From the NCBI GenBank assembly GCA_050260355.1, contig JBLNBZ010000147.1:1-64000 (forward strand): a stretch of DNA of 64,000 nucleotides. Reading direction: 5' to 3'. This document shows, one piece after another, positions 8,506 through 16,666 of this stretch (position 1 is its first letter; each line of letters begins with the position of its first letter). The DNA comes from CADEFX01 sp050260355 (GTDB lineage Bacteria; Pseudomonadota; Alphaproteobacteria; Rhizobiales; Hyphomicrobiaceae). The translations under genes and the position numbers were made by a program. The notes below the pieces were generated by a model. The model was given only the letters and a program-made list of their open reading frames with translations, searched no databases and was not told the origin of the DNA.

Positions 8506-9831
8506 ATGGCGCAGGGCTTCGATGTCATCATCAAGGGCGGCACCGTCGTCAATCACGACGGTATCGGCCAGCGCGACGTGGGCGTCATCGGCGGCCGGAT
8601 TGCGGCCATTGATCGGCTCGATCCGGGGCAGGCCGCCGAGGTGATCGATGCCAGCGACCTGCACGTGCTGCCAGGCGTGATCGACAGCCAGGTGCATTTT
8701 CGCGAGCCGGGGCTCGAGCACAAGGAGGACCTCGAGACGGGGAGCCGCGCCGCGGTCGTCGGCGGCGTCACGGCCGTATTCGAGATGCCGAATACCAAGC
8801 CGCTGACAATCAGCGCGGAGACGCTGGCCGACAAGGTCGCGCGGGCGCGTCACCGCATGTTCTGCGACTTCGCCTTCTACGTCGGCGGCACGCGCGAGAC
8901 GGTGGAGGACATTCCGGCGCTCGAGCGGCTCGAGGCCTCCGCCGGCATCAAGGTGTTCATGGGCGCCTCGACCGGCGATCTGCTGGTGGAGGACGAGCCG
9001 TCCATCGAGCGCATCATCAAGGCGATCCGCCGGCGTGCCGCCTTCCATTCCGAGGATGAAGCTCGGCTGCGCGAGCGGGCCGGGTTGCGCAGGGCAGGGG
9101 ATCCGTCCTCGCATCCGGTCTGGCGCGACGAAACGGCCGCCTTGATCGCAACCGAGCGGCTCGTGCGCCTGGCGGAAAAGCATGGCAAGCGGGTGCACGT
9201 GCTCCATGTCTCGACGGCGGAGGAGATCGCATTCCTTGCCGAGCACAAGGGGCTGGCCACGGTCGAGGTCACCCCGCACCATCTGACGCTTGTGGCTCCC
9301 GATTGCTATGCGCGGCTCGGAACCTATGCTCAGATGAATCCGCCCGTGCGGGACGAAAGTCATCGGCGCGTAATCTGGGCCGGGGTCCAGGCCGGCGTGG
9401 TGGACGTCCTGGGCTCAGACCACGCGCCGCACACGCGCGAGGAAAAGGACCATCCTTATCCGGAGAGCCACTCGGGCATGACAGGCGTGCAGACGCTGGT
9501 CCCGATCATGCTCGACCACGTCAATGCAGGCCGCCTGACGCTGCAGCGCTTCGTCGATCTGACGAGCCACGGACCGGCGCGCATCTTCGGCATTCGTGGC
9601 AAAGGCCGTCTTGCCGTCGGCTATGACGCCGACTTCACAATCGTCGACATGAAGCGGACGGAGACGATCACGAACGAGTGGATCCAGTCGCGTTGCGGCT
9701 GGACGCCGTATCACGGCGTCACGGTGAGGGGCTGGCCCGTCGGCACGTTTGTGCGCGGCCGCTGCGTCATGTGGAACGGCGAGATCTTGGGCGCGGCTTC
9801 GGGCGAGCCGGTGCAATTTCTCGAGGCCTGA
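8506..9831 (+). CDS. pyrC: Dihydroorotase, class I amidohydrolase
   Basis: Cyclic amidohydrolase, 441 residues, assigned to the third step of pyrimidine synthesis (carbamoyl-aspartate to dihydroorotate). Motifs: VHFREPGLEHKEDLETG, EMPNTKP, AAFHSEDEARL, HVLHVSTAEE, VEVTPHHL and the catalytic-type aspartate in GSDHAPH. The usual first zinc His of HxHFREPG is Gln here (DSQVHFREPG); I recall the same change in Bacteroidetes-type dihydroorotases, so this may be a subfamily trait. AGGAGG at 8492-8497 fixes the ATG at 8506. No pyrB is adjacent. A hydantoinase/allantoinase-like role cannot be excluded. Confidence 0.85.
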   Translation: MAQGFDVIIKGGTVVNHDGIGQRDVGVIGGRIAAIDRLDPGQAAEVIDASDLHVLPGVIDSQVHFREPGLEHKEDLETGSRAAVVGGVTAVFEMPNTKPLTISAETLADKVARARHRMFCDFAFYVGGTRETVEDIPALERLEASAGIKVFMGASTGDLLVEDEPSIERIIKAIRRRAAFHSEDEARLRERAGLRRAGDPSSHPVWRDETAALIATERLVRLAEKHGKRVHVLHVSTAEEIAFLAEHKGLATVEVTPHHLTLVAPDCYARLGTYAQMNPPVRDESHRRVIWAGVQAGVVDVLGSDHAPHTREEKDHPYPESHSGMTGVQTLVPIMLDHVNAGRLTLQRFVDLTSHGPARIFGIRGKGRLAVGYDADFTIVDMKRTETITNEWIQSRCGWTPYHGVTVRGWPVGTFVRGRCVMWNGEILGAASGEPVQFLEA

Positions 9832-9851
9832 GGAGCCGGGATGGTGGCGCC

Positions 9852-10646
9852 TCAGTACCAGCGGCGCGCCCGGGCCTGCTCGGCGGGTTGACCGGGCACG
9901 CGCGGTGGCGTGGGGATTGCACGCGCTACTTCCGGGGGCAGCCGCTCGATCACCGTGACCGGTGTTCCGACGTTGACCCGCTCGGCCAGATCGACGACGT
10001 GGCCGTTCAGCATGCGGAAGCAGCCCGAAGAGGCGGCTTGGCCGATCGTTTTCGCATCGTTGGTGCCATGGATACGGTATAGCGTCTTGCCAAGATAGAG
10101 AGCCTTGGCGCCGAGCGGATTGCGCAGGCCGCCGGTCATCTTCTCAGGGAGGCTCGGATCGCGCTCGCGCATCTCCGCAGGCGGATACCAGTCCGGCCAC
10201 TCGGCGATGCGCGAGATCGTCTCAGTGCCGGTCCACGTGAAGCCTTCGCGCCCCACTGAAATCGGATACCGGTAGGCTTCGTGATCGGACTTGACGAGGA
10301 ACAGCTGCTTGCCGCGGGTTTCGATGATAATCGAACCCGGAGCATAACTGCTTGGAAACGGCACAACCTCGGGCCGGATCGGAGCGATTTCCGGGCGCGG
10401 TCCGCCGTCCAGCACCGCGTCATCCCAATAGCGCTGCCGCTCGCTAGGCTGATCCCAAGGGAATAACCAACGCTGTTGACGCGGCTGCGGTTGGGCGCTG
10501 TCATATCCCCAGGGAGAAACCCTTGAGTAACGATTGTCATTGTATCGGCCATATAGAGGGCCGCTCTCGCCCCACTCCCAACCCTGCGCCAAAGCGGGAT
10601 GGAACGACAACAACAGCAATAGGGATGACACGAACAGTGGGCGCAT
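9852..10646 (-). CDS. Exported L,D-transpeptidase (YkuD domain), copy 1
   Basis: Periplasmic enzyme expected to form 3-3 peptidoglycan cross-links or attach proteins to the wall. The 264-residue product has a signal peptide (MRPLFVSSLLLLLSFHPALAQG), a poorly conserved linker rich in Q, P, W and Y, then the YkuD domain from about residue 110. The catalytic motif is HGTNDAKTIGQAASSGCFRM, with His and the nucleophilic Cys intact. The Arg-rich tail after the domain is unusual. It is a close paralogue of the gene at 11278-11970, with matching segments even at the DNA level. An NTF2-like gene separates the two. Confidence 0.93.
   Translation of the reverse strand: MRPLFVSSLLLLLSFHPALAQGWEWGESGPLYGRYNDNRYSRVSPWGYDSAQPQPRQQRWLFPWDQPSERQRYWDDAVLDGGPRPEIAPIRPEVVPFPSSYAPGSIIIETRGKQLFLVKSDHEAYRYPISVGREGFTWTGTETISRIAEWPDWYPPAEMRERDPSLPEKMTGGLRNPLGAKALYLGKTLYRIHGTNDAKTIGQAASSGCFRMLNGHVVDLAERVNVGTPVTVIERLPPEVARAIPTPPRVPGQPAEQARARRWY
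9986..10028. repeat. Conserved DNA segment shared by two L,D-transpeptidase paralogues
   Basis: The 43 bases here match 11361-11403 at 39 positions by eye. They encode the same catalytic Cys region (ASSGCFRM/NSSGCFRM and the following NGHVVDL) in the two paralogous genes. This shows descent by duplication with strong codon-level conservation; it is not a mobile repeat. Confidence 0.8.
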
Positions 10647-10744
10647 GAGTAAGCTCTCGTTGGCGGGTCGCTGATCCATATAGGTAGCGAATGCGGCGAC
10701 GGAATGCAGGGTTCTCCCCAGCCGTCGCTAAAAATGGTTGACGC

Positions 10745-10757
10745 GGAACAAAGTTCC
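10745..10757. promoter_or_regulatory. GGAAC-AAA-GTTCC palindrome in a divergent promoter region
   Basis: A perfect 5-base inverted repeat with a 3-base spacer lies between the leftward L,D-transpeptidase (start 10646) and the rightward NTF2-like gene (start 10844). It sits directly next to a TTGACG hexamer (10738-10743). Position and symmetry suggest an operator, but GGAAC also resembles the -35 element of EcfG-type promoters and no CGTT follows at the right distance. Tentative. Confidence 0.3.
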
Positions 10758-10843
10758 AGATGAGAAAATAATCCGTTGGCGGATTTCAACGCGCGGCGCG
10801 CCGCGGCGTTGAGAGCGCGCTAATTTCGCGAAGGAGTTGCTGG

Positions 10844-11233
10844 ATGTCTGAACTTGCGGCAAACCAGGATCTGGCTGCGGTCGAGAAGGTGGTGTGGACC
10901 TATCTCGACGGTCTCTATGAAGGCGACACCAACAAGCTCGCCAGCGCGTTTCACGAAGTGAGCCATCTCTACGCGCTGGGCCTCGACGGAGTTACCGATG
11001 TCCCGCGGGAGGAGTGGCTCAAGTCGGTTGCCGCGCGTCCATCGCCCAAGTCGCGCGCGCTCGAGCGGTCGGACCGCATCGTCTCCGTCGACTTTTCGGG
11101 GCCGGAAACAGCTTGCGTCAAAGTCGAGTGCGCGATTCCGCCGCGCTATTTCACGGACTACCTGACCCTGCTGAAATGCAAGGACGGGTGGCGCGTTGTC
11201 TCCAAGACCTTCCGCACGGCGGTCCGAACCTGA
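10844..11233 (+). CDS. NTF2-like putative lumazine-binding family protein
   Basis: A 129-residue cytoplasmic protein with no signal peptide, compatible with the SnoaL/NTF2-like cone fold of the Lumazine_bd_2 type. The pattern is an N-terminal helix (AAVEKVVWTYLDGLYEGD), then ALGLDGVTDVPREEWLKSVA, and strand-rich CVKVECAIPPRYFTDYLTLLKCKDGWRVVSKTF. Such proteins may bind small ligands or have weak enzymatic activity; none can be assigned here. AAGGAG lies just before the ATG. It sits between two L,D-transpeptidases that point the other way, and nothing shows a functional link. Confidence 0.75.
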   Translation: MSELAANQDLAAVEKVVWTYLDGLYEGDTNKLASAFHEVSHLYALGLDGVTDVPREEWLKSVAARPSPKSRALERSDRIVSVDFSGPETACVKVECAIPPRYFTDYLTLLKCKDGWRVVSKTFRTAVRT

Positions 11234-11277
11234 GCGGCACGACACCACGCATGGCGGCGGGCCCGCTCAGGCCCGGC

Positions 11278-11970
11278 CTATTCGTCTCCGCGTGCCCGCG
11301 CCAGATGCGCAGGCAGGCCGCGTCTCACGATCACGGTCGTGCCGACGCCGACCCGGCGCACCAGATCGACGACGTGGCCGTTCAACATCCGGAAGCATCC
11401 GGAGGAGTTGGCGCGACCGATGGTCTGGGCGCTGTTGGTGCCGTGAATGCGGTACAATGAATTTCCAAGATAAAGGGCCTTGGCGCCGAGGGGATTGCGT
11501 AGGCCGCCAGTCATCTTCTCGGGCAGACTGCGATCGCGCTCGCGCATCTCTTTCGGCGGATACCAGTCGGGCCATTCAGCTATGCGCGAGATCTTCTCGG
11601 TGCCGGTCCAGGTGAAGCCCTCGCGGCCAACCGAGATTGGATAGCGATAGGCCTCCGTCTTCGATTTGATGAGGAACAGGCGGCGGCCAGCCGTGTCGAT
11701 AACGATGGTGCCGGGAGCAAAGGTGTTCGGAAGCTCCACAACTTTCGGCGGGATTGGTGCGATCGAGGGGCGTCCGCCGCCGTCGAGCAGCTTGGGGCCC
11801 GGACCGCGGCTGCGTCGCGTCGGGGCGCTATCGTCCCCTCGGTCCGCCTGCGGACGGGAGGGCTCGCTTTGATCGAGCATGCTCGGCTGATACCAGGGGA
11901 CCCAGCGCTGGGCCGATGCAGGAGCGGCAGTGGACAGCAGAATAGTGGCAACGAGTATGCCCCGCTTCAT
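11278..11970 (-). CDS. Exported L,D-transpeptidase (YkuD domain), copy 2
   Basis: A 230-residue periplasmic peptidoglycan cross-linking enzyme. Signal peptide MKRGILVATILLSTAAPASAQ with an AxA cleavage site, a linker with PSRPQADRGDDSAPTRRSR, then the YkuD domain with RIHGTNSAQTIGRANSSGCFRM (catalytic His and Cys present). From about residue 90 it closely matches copy 1 (shared APG-I-I, YRYPISVGREGFTWTGTE-ISRIAEWPDWYPP-EMRERD). It is shorter because it lacks copy 1's long N-terminal linker and Arg-rich tail. Convergent with the NTF2-like gene. Confidence 0.93.
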   Translation of the reverse strand: MKRGILVATILLSTAAPASAQRWVPWYQPSMLDQSEPSRPQADRGDDSAPTRRSRGPGPKLLDGGGRPSIAPIPPKVVELPNTFAPGTIVIDTAGRRLFLIKSKTEAYRYPISVGREGFTWTGTEKISRIAEWPDWYPPKEMRERDRSLPEKMTGGLRNPLGAKALYLGNSLYRIHGTNSAQTIGRANSSGCFRMLNGHVVDLVRRVGVGTTVIVRRGLPAHLARARGDE

Positions 11971-12177
11971 CGCTTCGTCCTCTTCTGAAAAAAATGGCCT
12001 GCACGTCGGGTATCAGGGTTAACGTCACCCTCGCCACACTCGTATATGAACAGGGTTACCAGCCATCGTGAGCCGAAGATGGCGCGCGAGGGGCGCGAGC
12101 TTTGGCGGTGCGGGATCCTCGGCTAACCTGGATTCACAGCTCGCGAGGGCAGGGGACAGAAAGCGTCGGGGGCGCAC

Positions 12178-12942
12178 ATGGCATCATCGAGCAATGACCA
12201 ACTTCGGCCTGCCGGCACGACCGCGACGTCGGCCGCCGTGGCGGCAGGGCGCGCGCGAGCAGGCGACCCGGGTGAGGTCCTCGTCGTTGCACATTCCAAT
12301 ATGCTCTATTGGTGGATTGTCTGGGTTTACGGCTACGTCTGCGCGATGGCGACGCAGATCAACCACGTCGGAGTGGAGTTCGCAGGCAAGACCATCAAGT
12401 TCTATCCCGCGGCATGGCTCGGCCTGTCGTTCGTGCTGCTCGTCTTGTTCGTGATCGTCTTCACCAACGTTCGCGCCCGCGTCATTCACACGGTGCTCAC
12501 CCTCGCGATCCTGGCGCTGATCGCCATCGGCGTGAATTCGGTCTATGGGATGGAGCGCATCTTCCACTGGGTCCCCGAGCTGCTGGTGCAGATGAACCTC
12601 GCCTTCTATGTGGTCTTTTCGACCGCGCTCATGGTGCTGTGGTTCATCGTCATCTTCGGCATCGACCGGTTCACGGTCTGGCGGTTCTCGTCGGGTCAGG
12701 TGATCGAGGCGCACCGGCTCGGCCAGTCGGCCGGGCACGTCTATGACACGCGCGGCATGCTGATGCGACGTCTGCCGGGCGACTTCTTCCGGCACAAGAT
12801 ACTGGGCTTGGGAACCGGCGACCTCATGTTCCGCCCCGCCGCGGCGGGGGCCGATCCCTTCATTCTCGAGAATGTCTGGAAGGTCAACGACAAGCAGAAG
12901 CGCATTGAGCGTCTGATCGTCTCGATCGGCGGAGGCCCGTAG
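12178..12942 (+). CDS. Multi-pass membrane protein of unknown function
   Basis: A 254-residue protein with a polar Ala-rich N-terminus of about 40 residues and then four likely transmembrane segments: near 42-60 (MLYWWIVWVYGYVCAMA), 79-98, 102-123 and 135-160 (LAFYVVFSTALMVLWFIVIFG). These are followed by a 90-residue soluble C-terminal domain beginning DRFTVWRFSSGQVIEAH and containing GDFFRHKILGLGTGDLMF. The C-terminal part faintly suggests a PH-like (bPH2) domain, since it reads like a membrane-attached domain that describes basis vectors for strands; that is inference only. Flanked by unrelated genes. Confidence 0.7.
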   Translation: MASSSNDQLRPAGTTATSAAVAAGRARAGDPGEVLVVAHSNMLYWWIVWVYGYVCAMATQINHVGVEFAGKTIKFYPAAWLGLSFVLLVLFVIVFTNVRARVIHTVLTLAILALIAIGVNSVYGMERIFHWVPELLVQMNLAFYVVFSTALMVLWFIVIFGIDRFTVWRFSSGQVIEAHRLGQSAGHVYDTRGMLMRRLPGDFFRHKILGLGTGDLMFRPAAAGADPFILENVWKVNDKQKRIERLIVSIGGGP

Positions 12943-12960
12943 GTTCCGGGCCGCCGCGCT

Positions 12961-13581
12961 TCAACGCGTGAAGAAGTGCCAGGTGCCGTCGGCGCCAATC
13001 CCTACCTTGTAGTGGGGGTACCGCCCGCTCTGTTTCATCTCCTTGAAGGCCTGCGCAGGGACCAGGCGCAACAGCTCCACCTCCTGCGCGGGGGTCAGCG
13101 AGCCGATCGGAACCTCGGCGAAGTAAGGCCAAACGTATACGCGGTTGTTCTCGATGTCCTTGCCGATCGGAAGCGTCACGTAGCCTGCGTCGAGGATCTC
13201 CCCGAGCATCGCGAGGATCTCGCGGCCCTCGCCGTCGCCGGAGACTTGGCGCCAATAGGCGATCAGGTCGCCCGGAGACTTGTCCGATACAGCCGGCTTG
13301 ATCTCGTTCAGCTCGACGGCGGTGCGCAAGTCCTCGATGCGGCCGGATCGAACGGCCGACATGATGGCGTCGCGCATCTCCAGAACAGGTTGGGGCAACC
13401 CGGAGGTGCCATAGCGCACGCTGGGCGAGGCGGGGGCTGCAACCGGCGAATTGGCAGTGGATTTCTGCTTGGCGGACTGGGCTATGGCGTCGCTGCCCTT
13501 GCCGCAAACGTGGACAAGGCCAAGCCCCACAATTACGAATACCGCGGCAGCGATTGCCCCGTAACGGCGGTCGAACGGCAT
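12961..13581 (-). CDS. Membrane-anchored or exported hypothetical protein
   Basis: A 206-residue protein starting MPFDRRYGAIAAAVFVIVGLGLVHVCG, which is a signal-anchor or lipoprotein-like leader. A short Ala/Ser/Pro linker follows, then a folded domain of about 140 residues (VLEMRDAIMSAVRSGRIEDLRTAVE, SPGDLIAYWRQVSGDGEGREILAML, VWPYFAEVPIGSLTPAQEVELLRLVPAQAF, YPHYKVGIGADGTWHFF). I believe this domain recurs as an uncharacterised secreted protein in Rhizobiales, but I cannot name a family. A longer upstream reading frame exists; the start at 13581 is chosen because it gives the leader. Partly divergent from the LysE gene. Confidence 0.75.
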   Translation of the reverse strand: MPFDRRYGAIAAAVFVIVGLGLVHVCGKGSDAIAQSAKQKSTANSPVAAPASPSVRYGTSGLPQPVLEMRDAIMSAVRSGRIEDLRTAVELNEIKPAVSDKSPGDLIAYWRQVSGDGEGREILAMLGEILDAGYVTLPIGKDIENNRVYVWPYFAEVPIGSLTPAQEVELLRLVPAQAFKEMKQSGRYPHYKVGIGADGTWHFFTR

Positions 13582-13715
13582 TGGGAGGGTTCCGGATTGA
13601 CGGAGCTGCACCAGACTTGGTCGCAGGTGATAGCGCACGCAGGTGCGTATGACCATCTGTCGCCCGCAGGCAAGGGAGCAACGGCCTCCGCAGGGCGCGC
13701 GCCGAGGGCGGCTTG

Positions 13716-14381
13716 ATGTCGTTCGTGCCCAATCCATTGATCATCCCAGTCGGGATCATCATCGGCATTCTCATCACGGCGCCGCTGGGTCCCGTCAACG
13801 TTCTGTGCCTGCAGCGCGCCGTGGAGCGAGGGTTCTGGGGCGGCGTCGCAGCCGGTCTCGGCACGGTTCTGGGCGACGGGCTCATCGCGCTGTTCGCCGC
13901 TCTCGGGGTCAACGCGATATCCGGCGCCATCCGGCACCACCGGTTTGCCATTCAGCTCGTCGGCGGTCTGGCGCTTCTTGTGTTCGGGTTGCGGCTCTAC
14001 TTCACGGAGCCACGCATCGCCCGTGCGGGCGGCTCGTCCGACGACAAAGCCTCGCTTGCCGATTTCGTCTGGGACATCCCCCAGACGTTTTTCCTGACCA
14101 TCACCAATCCCGGCGCGGTGCTCGGCCTATCGGCGATTTTCGGCGGCGTGAGCACGTTCGTCGAGGTCGAGGGCTATATCGACGCCTTTACCATGGTAGC
14201 GGCGATCATGGGCGGGAGCCTGACCTGGTGGGTCTTGCTGTCCAACTTCATCGGCAACATCCGCCATCGCATTGATCTTCCCATGCTCCGGCGCATCAAT
14301 CGTATCGCCGGAACGCTGCTGTTTGGCTTTGGCGGCCTGCTGTTGGGTGAGATTGTCGTCAAAGGCCTGCGCATCATCTAG
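13716..14381 (+). CDS. LysE/RhtB family amino-acid exporter
   Basis: An inner-membrane exporter of about 221 residues. The typical N-terminal signature IGILITAPLGPVNVLCLQRAVERGFWGG is followed by transmembrane segments near residues 37-62 (GLGTVLGDGLIALFAALGV), 70-90, a conserved TFFLTITNPGAVLG, and two to three more to the end (FGFGGLLLGEIVVKGL). Length and about six membrane segments match the LysE fold. The substrate cannot be told from sequence; amino acids are usual. The ATG at 13716 follows an in-frame TTG. No regulator gene is adjacent. Confidence 0.88.
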   Translation: MSFVPNPLIIPVGIIIGILITAPLGPVNVLCLQRAVERGFWGGVAAGLGTVLGDGLIALFAALGVNAISGAIRHHRFAIQLVGGLALLVFGLRLYFTEPRIARAGGSSDDKASLADFVWDIPQTFFLTITNPGAVLGLSAIFGGVSTFVEVEGYIDAFTMVAAIMGGSLTWWVLLSNFIGNIRHRIDLPMLRRINRIAGTLLFGFGGLLLGEIVVKGLRII

Positions 14382-14393
14382 CGCAGGGGGCTG

Positions 14394-14645
14394 TTAATGA
14401 CGGGCCCGGCTGAGCGTGAACTCTCCCGACTTGATGCGCGGGCCGAGACCATTGGCGAGCATCGCCACCGCCTCCTCGCCGTAGGCGGCCACAAGGTCGC
14501 TGATTGCCGTGAACAGAGCGGCGTAGGCCATCAGCTCGGGAGCGAGGCCGTTGGCGGCGCCCTCCTCCCAGGCTTCCAGAATCAGATTAAGTGCGCGTAG
14601 GCTTGCGTCGTCACTTTTGCCAAGCCCGAGTGACTCGAGTTCCAT
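14394..14645 (-). CDS. Small hypothetical protein
   Basis: An 83-residue, mostly helical, acidic protein (MELESLGLGKSDDAS, LILEAWEEGAANGLAPELMAYAALFTAISDLVAAYGEEAVAMLANGLGPRI). The DLVAAYGEEAVAMLANGL stretch, where Ala and Glu alternate on a helix, looks genuinely coding and has the composition of small alphaproteobacterial hypothetical proteins. The start is uncertain: in-frame ATGs also lie at 14666 and 14678. Convergent with the LysE gene. Function unknown. Confidence 0.55.
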   Translation of the reverse strand: MELESLGLGKSDDASLRALNLILEAWEEGAANGLAPELMAYAALFTAISDLVAAYGEEAVAMLANGLGPRIKSGEFTLSRARH

Positions 14646-14933
14646 ATTCCCCGTCCGTCCCTGCATGTCGGCATCCATGCTCAATGGCCGACAGTGTGCA
14701 TTGCTAGCACGGGGCACAAATCCTTGCGCTTCGGCTTGTCCCAAGAAGGTGAATCGCGATCGAGCCGGCAGACTTTAGTAGGGTGGTTACGAGGCTCGTT
14801 TGCTTCCCTCGGCATGAGTGGTTGGCGAGCTTCGGAATTCGAATCAACCAGAATCCGAGGTTGCTCGCGCCCAGCGGACACGACGTTCGCCCAGAGCTTG
14901 CCGGCGGCGTTGACGCGCTTAGCGATCGCAACA
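14646..14933. other. Intergenic stretch without a recognisable gene
   Basis: About 290 bases between a small hypothetical gene and the TIGR02301 gene, both leftward. Frames are open on both strands here, but none gives a protein with recognisable features, and a tRNA-like TTCGAAT near 14840 has no matching stem. It probably holds the leader/promoter of the 14394-14645 gene. Confidence 0.5.
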
Positions 14934-15329
14934 TTACGGCACGTTCTTGAGCAGCCCGTCCGCAATCTGCGTACCTTCGGTTACAAACCGCGTGATGGCC
15001 GTTTGTGCCGACGGCGTGCAGCTCTGGTACGTGCGCCCGTAGCTGCGGTAGCCGTTGTTGAAGCTGCGCGCCAGCTTGGCGCGGCGCAGAGCGGAGGAGC
15101 CCTCTCCCTCCATGATGTCGCGCATGCGATCGCGCCAGAGCTGCCCGTCGTTGGCGCCGCACAGCTCGCGCAGATAGTGCACCGCTCCGAGGATCTCCGA
15201 CAGCCGCATGAGCCGGTCGTCGTAGGGCTTGTCGTCGTCGGCGGCGATTGCAGGCGAGGCGACGCCGAGGGCGGCCACCACGACGAGCAGCACCCGACAC
15301 AACGTCTCTGGAAGCCCTTTCCGCCTCAT
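14934..15329 (-). CDS. TIGR02301 family exported protein
   Basis: A 131-residue secreted protein with a clear signal peptide (LPETLCRVLLVVVAALGVASPAIAA). The mature region carries the family pattern RLMRLSEILGAVHYLRELCG, WRDRMRDIMEGEGSSALRRAKLARSFNNGYRSYGRTYQSCTPSAQ. Two cysteines, in ELCG and QSCT, may form a disulfide. The family is widespread in Rhizobiales and has no known role. It lies 65 bases downstream of the NUDIX gene in the same direction. Confidence 0.85.
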   Translation of the reverse strand: MRRKGLPETLCRVLLVVVAALGVASPAIAADDDKPYDDRLMRLSEILGAVHYLRELCGANDGQLWRDRMRDIMEGEGSSALRRAKLARSFNNGYRSYGRTYQSCTPSAQTAITRFVTEGTQIADGLLKNVP

Positions 15330-15394
15330 TCCAACTCAAGCATCCCTGCAGCTTCCGACTTGTACGCCGATTCATGGCGCCGGCGTGGCTCGAG

Positions 15395-15850
15395 TTAGGC
15401 ACCCTGCACCGATTCGAGAAGGGCCTTTGCCCGTGAGATGATCGGCCGGGCCCCGGGAGTCATCTCGTAGCCGTCCAGGCTGTCGAGGGCAACGAAGCGG
15501 GCATCCCGGCTGTCCCCGCCGGCGATCGGCTCGCCGTGACGCCAGCGACCGAAATAGACAGCGAGGACATAATGCGCCACGAGCCCGCCATCAGGCCCCT
15601 CGAGCAGCACGTCATGCACATCGGTGAGTCCGAGGATCTCCGCCTGAACCCCGGTCTCCTCGAGCACCTCGCGCAGGGCCGCCTCGCGCGCCCGCTCGCC
15701 AGGCTCGATGTGGCCGCCCGGCAGGCTCCAGGCCCCGTGCATCGCGCCGGGCTTGTTGCGCTGTACGAGCAGCACCTGGCCGTCGCGGAAGATGGCAGCG
15801 CTTGCTCCAGGCCGCGGCCAGCCCGGTCGTGTAAGAGCGTGGGACACCAT
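15395..15850 (-). CDS. NUDIX hydrolase
   Basis: A 151-residue pyrophosphohydrolase with a complete Nudix box: GGHIEPGERAREAALREVLEETGV contains the G-x5-E-x7-REU-x-EE-x-GU pattern. The start PGWPRPGASAAIFRDGQVLLVQR resembles the ADP-ribose/NTP (MutT-like) subgroups common in this order. Likely substrates are nucleoside diphosphate derivatives, but none can be fixed by sequence. Divergent from the SRAP gene across about 86 bases. Confidence 0.92.
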   Translation of the reverse strand: MVSHALTRPGWPRPGASAAIFRDGQVLLVQRNKPGAMHGAWSLPGGHIEPGERAREAALREVLEETGVQAEILGLTDVHDVLLEGPDGGLVAHYVLAVYFGRWRHGEPIAGGDSRDARFVALDSLDGYEMTPGARPIISRAKALLESVQGA

Positions 15851-15936
15851 CGCAGGGATCTCTTGTTGCGGCGGCCGCGATAGCCTAGCTCAGGCTCATC
15901 TGGTGGTCGATGCCGGTGCGGGAGACCGAAGGCCTC

Positions 15937-16614
15937 ATGTGCTCGCGCTACAATCTTACCTCCCCGCCTGAGGCGGTCAGGGTGTACTTCAAGCTCAGCT
16001 CCATCGATCCTTTTCCGCCGCGGTACAACATCGCGCCGACGCAACCGGTGGCGATCGTGCGCCGCGCCCGTGGCGCCAGGGAGTTCATGCTGGTGCGCTG
16101 GGGTCTCATCCCGTCATGGGTGAAGGATCCGCGGCAGCTCTCCACCTTGATCAATGCACGAGCCGAGGGCGTGGCCGACAAGCCGGCTTTCCGCGGCGCC
16201 ATGCGCCACAAGCGCTGCCTCGTTCCGGCTGACGGGTTCTACGAGTGGAGCGGCGGCCGCGGTGCCAGGAGGCCGCATCTGGTGCGCCCGCGAGCAGGCG
16301 GGCCGATCGCATTCGCCGGGCTACGCGAAGACTGGCTCGGCGCCGATGGCAGCGAGATCGAGACCATGGCGATCCTGACGGTGCCCGCCAATGCTCTGCT
16401 GCAGCCGATCCATGACCGCATGCCGGCGATCCTGCCGCCGGAAGCGCACGATGCGTGGCTCGACTGCGGCGCGGTGCCGGCCGAAGCCGCCGCCGACCTC
16501 TTGCGCCCGGCCCCAGAGGGTGACCTGGAAGTCATCGAAGTCAGCCCGAAGCTGAACAATTCGCGCAACGAGGGGCCGGAGCTGCTGGAGCCCGTGGAGA
16601 ACAAGCTTCTTTAG
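15937..16614 (+). CDS. yedK: SRAP (SOS response-associated peptidase) family protein, YedK/HMCES-like
   Basis: Forms a covalent DNA-protein crosslink with abasic sites in single-stranded DNA through an N-terminal cysteine, shielding them. The ATG at 15937 is required because Cys2 in MCSRYN must become the N-terminal nucleophile after Met removal. An upstream ATG at 15910 would destroy that. Other active-site elements are present: the Asn in LINARAE, Glu in GFYEW and His in PIHDRMPAIL. At 225 residues it matches the family's usual length. No SOS box could be identified by eye. Confidence 0.93.
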   Translation: MCSRYNLTSPPEAVRVYFKLSSIDPFPPRYNIAPTQPVAIVRRARGAREFMLVRWGLIPSWVKDPRQLSTLINARAEGVADKPAFRGAMRHKRCLVPADGFYEWSGGRGARRPHLVRPRAGGPIAFAGLREDWLGADGSEIETMAILTVPANALLQPIHDRMPAILPPEAHDAWLDCGAVPAEAAADLLRPAPEGDLEVIEVSPKLNNSRNEGPELLEPVENKLL

Positions 16615-16666
16615 ATTTGGGCACGGGGCTTGCAGCGGATGGGTAGCGCGCCAAGGCGCTTCGCCC

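Noticed and set aside
14835..14860. TTCGAAT on the minus strand as a tRNA T-loop
   Set aside because: Neighbouring bases do not form a stem.
14694..15402. Two overlapping frames of about 230 codons on opposite strands
   Set aside because: The shorter minus-strand frame at 14934-15329 has a signal peptide and the TIGR02301 pattern; the longer ones do not look protein-like.
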